DNA of 21,707 nt. Source: a virus. The translations under genes were made by a program, and so were the position numbers. Each line of letters opens with the position of its first letter. The stretch's first letter is position 1. Below are positions 21,624 to 21,707 of the stretch, piece by piece. Under the pieces are notes generated by a model, which did no database searches, was not told the DNA's origin, and saw nothing but the letters and a program-made list of their open reading frames with translations. The DNA lies in IMG/VR virus record IMGVR_UViG_3300021962_000750, positions 1 through 21,707 of that record. One strand, given 5' to 3'.

Positions 21624-21649
21624 CACCCCCTCCCCCTAACCATTAAAAC
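21620..21649 (+). promoter_or_regulatory. C-tract promoter at the window edge
   Basis: TTGACA, C5, T, 18-nt spacer, TAAAAC; ATG after 17 nt. The array continues beyond the window. Confidence 0.8.
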
Positions 21650-21666
21650 GACCTCACTCCACCACA

Positions 21667-21707
21667 ATGAGCAAACGCCTAACTCCTGCAATTCCGTTCA
21701 CCGATTA
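21667..21707 (+). CDS. Start of another gene, cut by the window
   Basis: Thirteen codons from ATG (MSKRLTPAIPFTD) remain. It follows a C-tract promoter at the standard spacing, so it is probably a real gene; nothing can be said about function. Confidence 0.5.
   Translation, partial: MSKRLTPAIPFTD

Noticed and set aside
10481-21630. G-quadruplex formation by the G-runs opposite the C-tracts
   Set aside because: Each site has only one or two G-tracts, too few for an intramolecular quadruplex.
15993-21649. Regularly recurring identical motif suggesting a CRISPR-like or tandem repeat array
   Set aside because: Spacing is irregular (0.3-0.9 kb), the intervals are genes, and each copy sits upstream of a start codon, so promoters explain it better.

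Overview
The window looks like part of the genome of a tailed double-stranded DNA phage, probably a virulent phage of a Gram-negative host. It encodes a giant virion-type multidomain protein, a holin-like and lipoprotein lysis pair, a recombination set (Exo VIII-like nuclease, ERF annealing protein, RusA resolvase), a helicase-loader-type ATPase, a tRNA cluster and a long run of tiny genes with no recognisable function. No integrase, transposase or CRISPR array is seen. Almost no gene has a Shine-Dalgarno sequence. The host cannot be named from this; the TTGACA/TAAAAC promoters argue against Bacteroidota-type promoters.

Layout. (1) 3-7911, plus strand: the 3' part of a very large polyvalent-type protein gene, then a holin-like gene and a lipoprotein with C-terminal membrane segments. 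(2) 7844-10450, minus strand: an operon led by an Exo VIII-like nuclease, followed by small proteins (two too short for a usual gene caller), a metallophosphoesterase and a winged-helix-like protein. (3) 10471-11788, minus: ERF annealing protein, a terminator, then a secreted lysozyme-like transglycosylase. (4) 11962-14217, minus: replication block (helix-turn-helix replication protein, coiled-coil protein, DnaC/IstB-like ATPase) preceded by a separate HTH protein. (5) 14269-15539, plus: small membrane peptide, RusA and two unknown proteins, chained by overlaps. (6) 15547-15991: four good tRNAs plus a fifth tRNA-like locus whose anticodon loop carries an insertion of about 58 nt. (7) 16029-21707, plus: an accessory array of 16 small genes (the last one cut by the window), three hairpin-rich intergenic regions and one strong terminator.

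The most striking signal is a promoter-like element found at least 15 times, 12 on plus and 3 on minus: TTGACA (once TGGACA), directly followed by C5-7 and T, then a -10-like hexamer (mostly TAAAAC) after exactly 18 nt in every copy. It heads nearly every transcription unit except the giant gene. Start codons often lie only 6-9 nt after the -10, which predicts leaderless or nearly leaderless mRNAs. Many copies are folded into the end of the previous gene: the TGA inside TTGACA is that gene's stop codon, or the element is translated as a C-terminal DTPPA tail. Recombination, replication and accessory genes therefore seem to share one phage-wide promoter class with an unusual C-tract.
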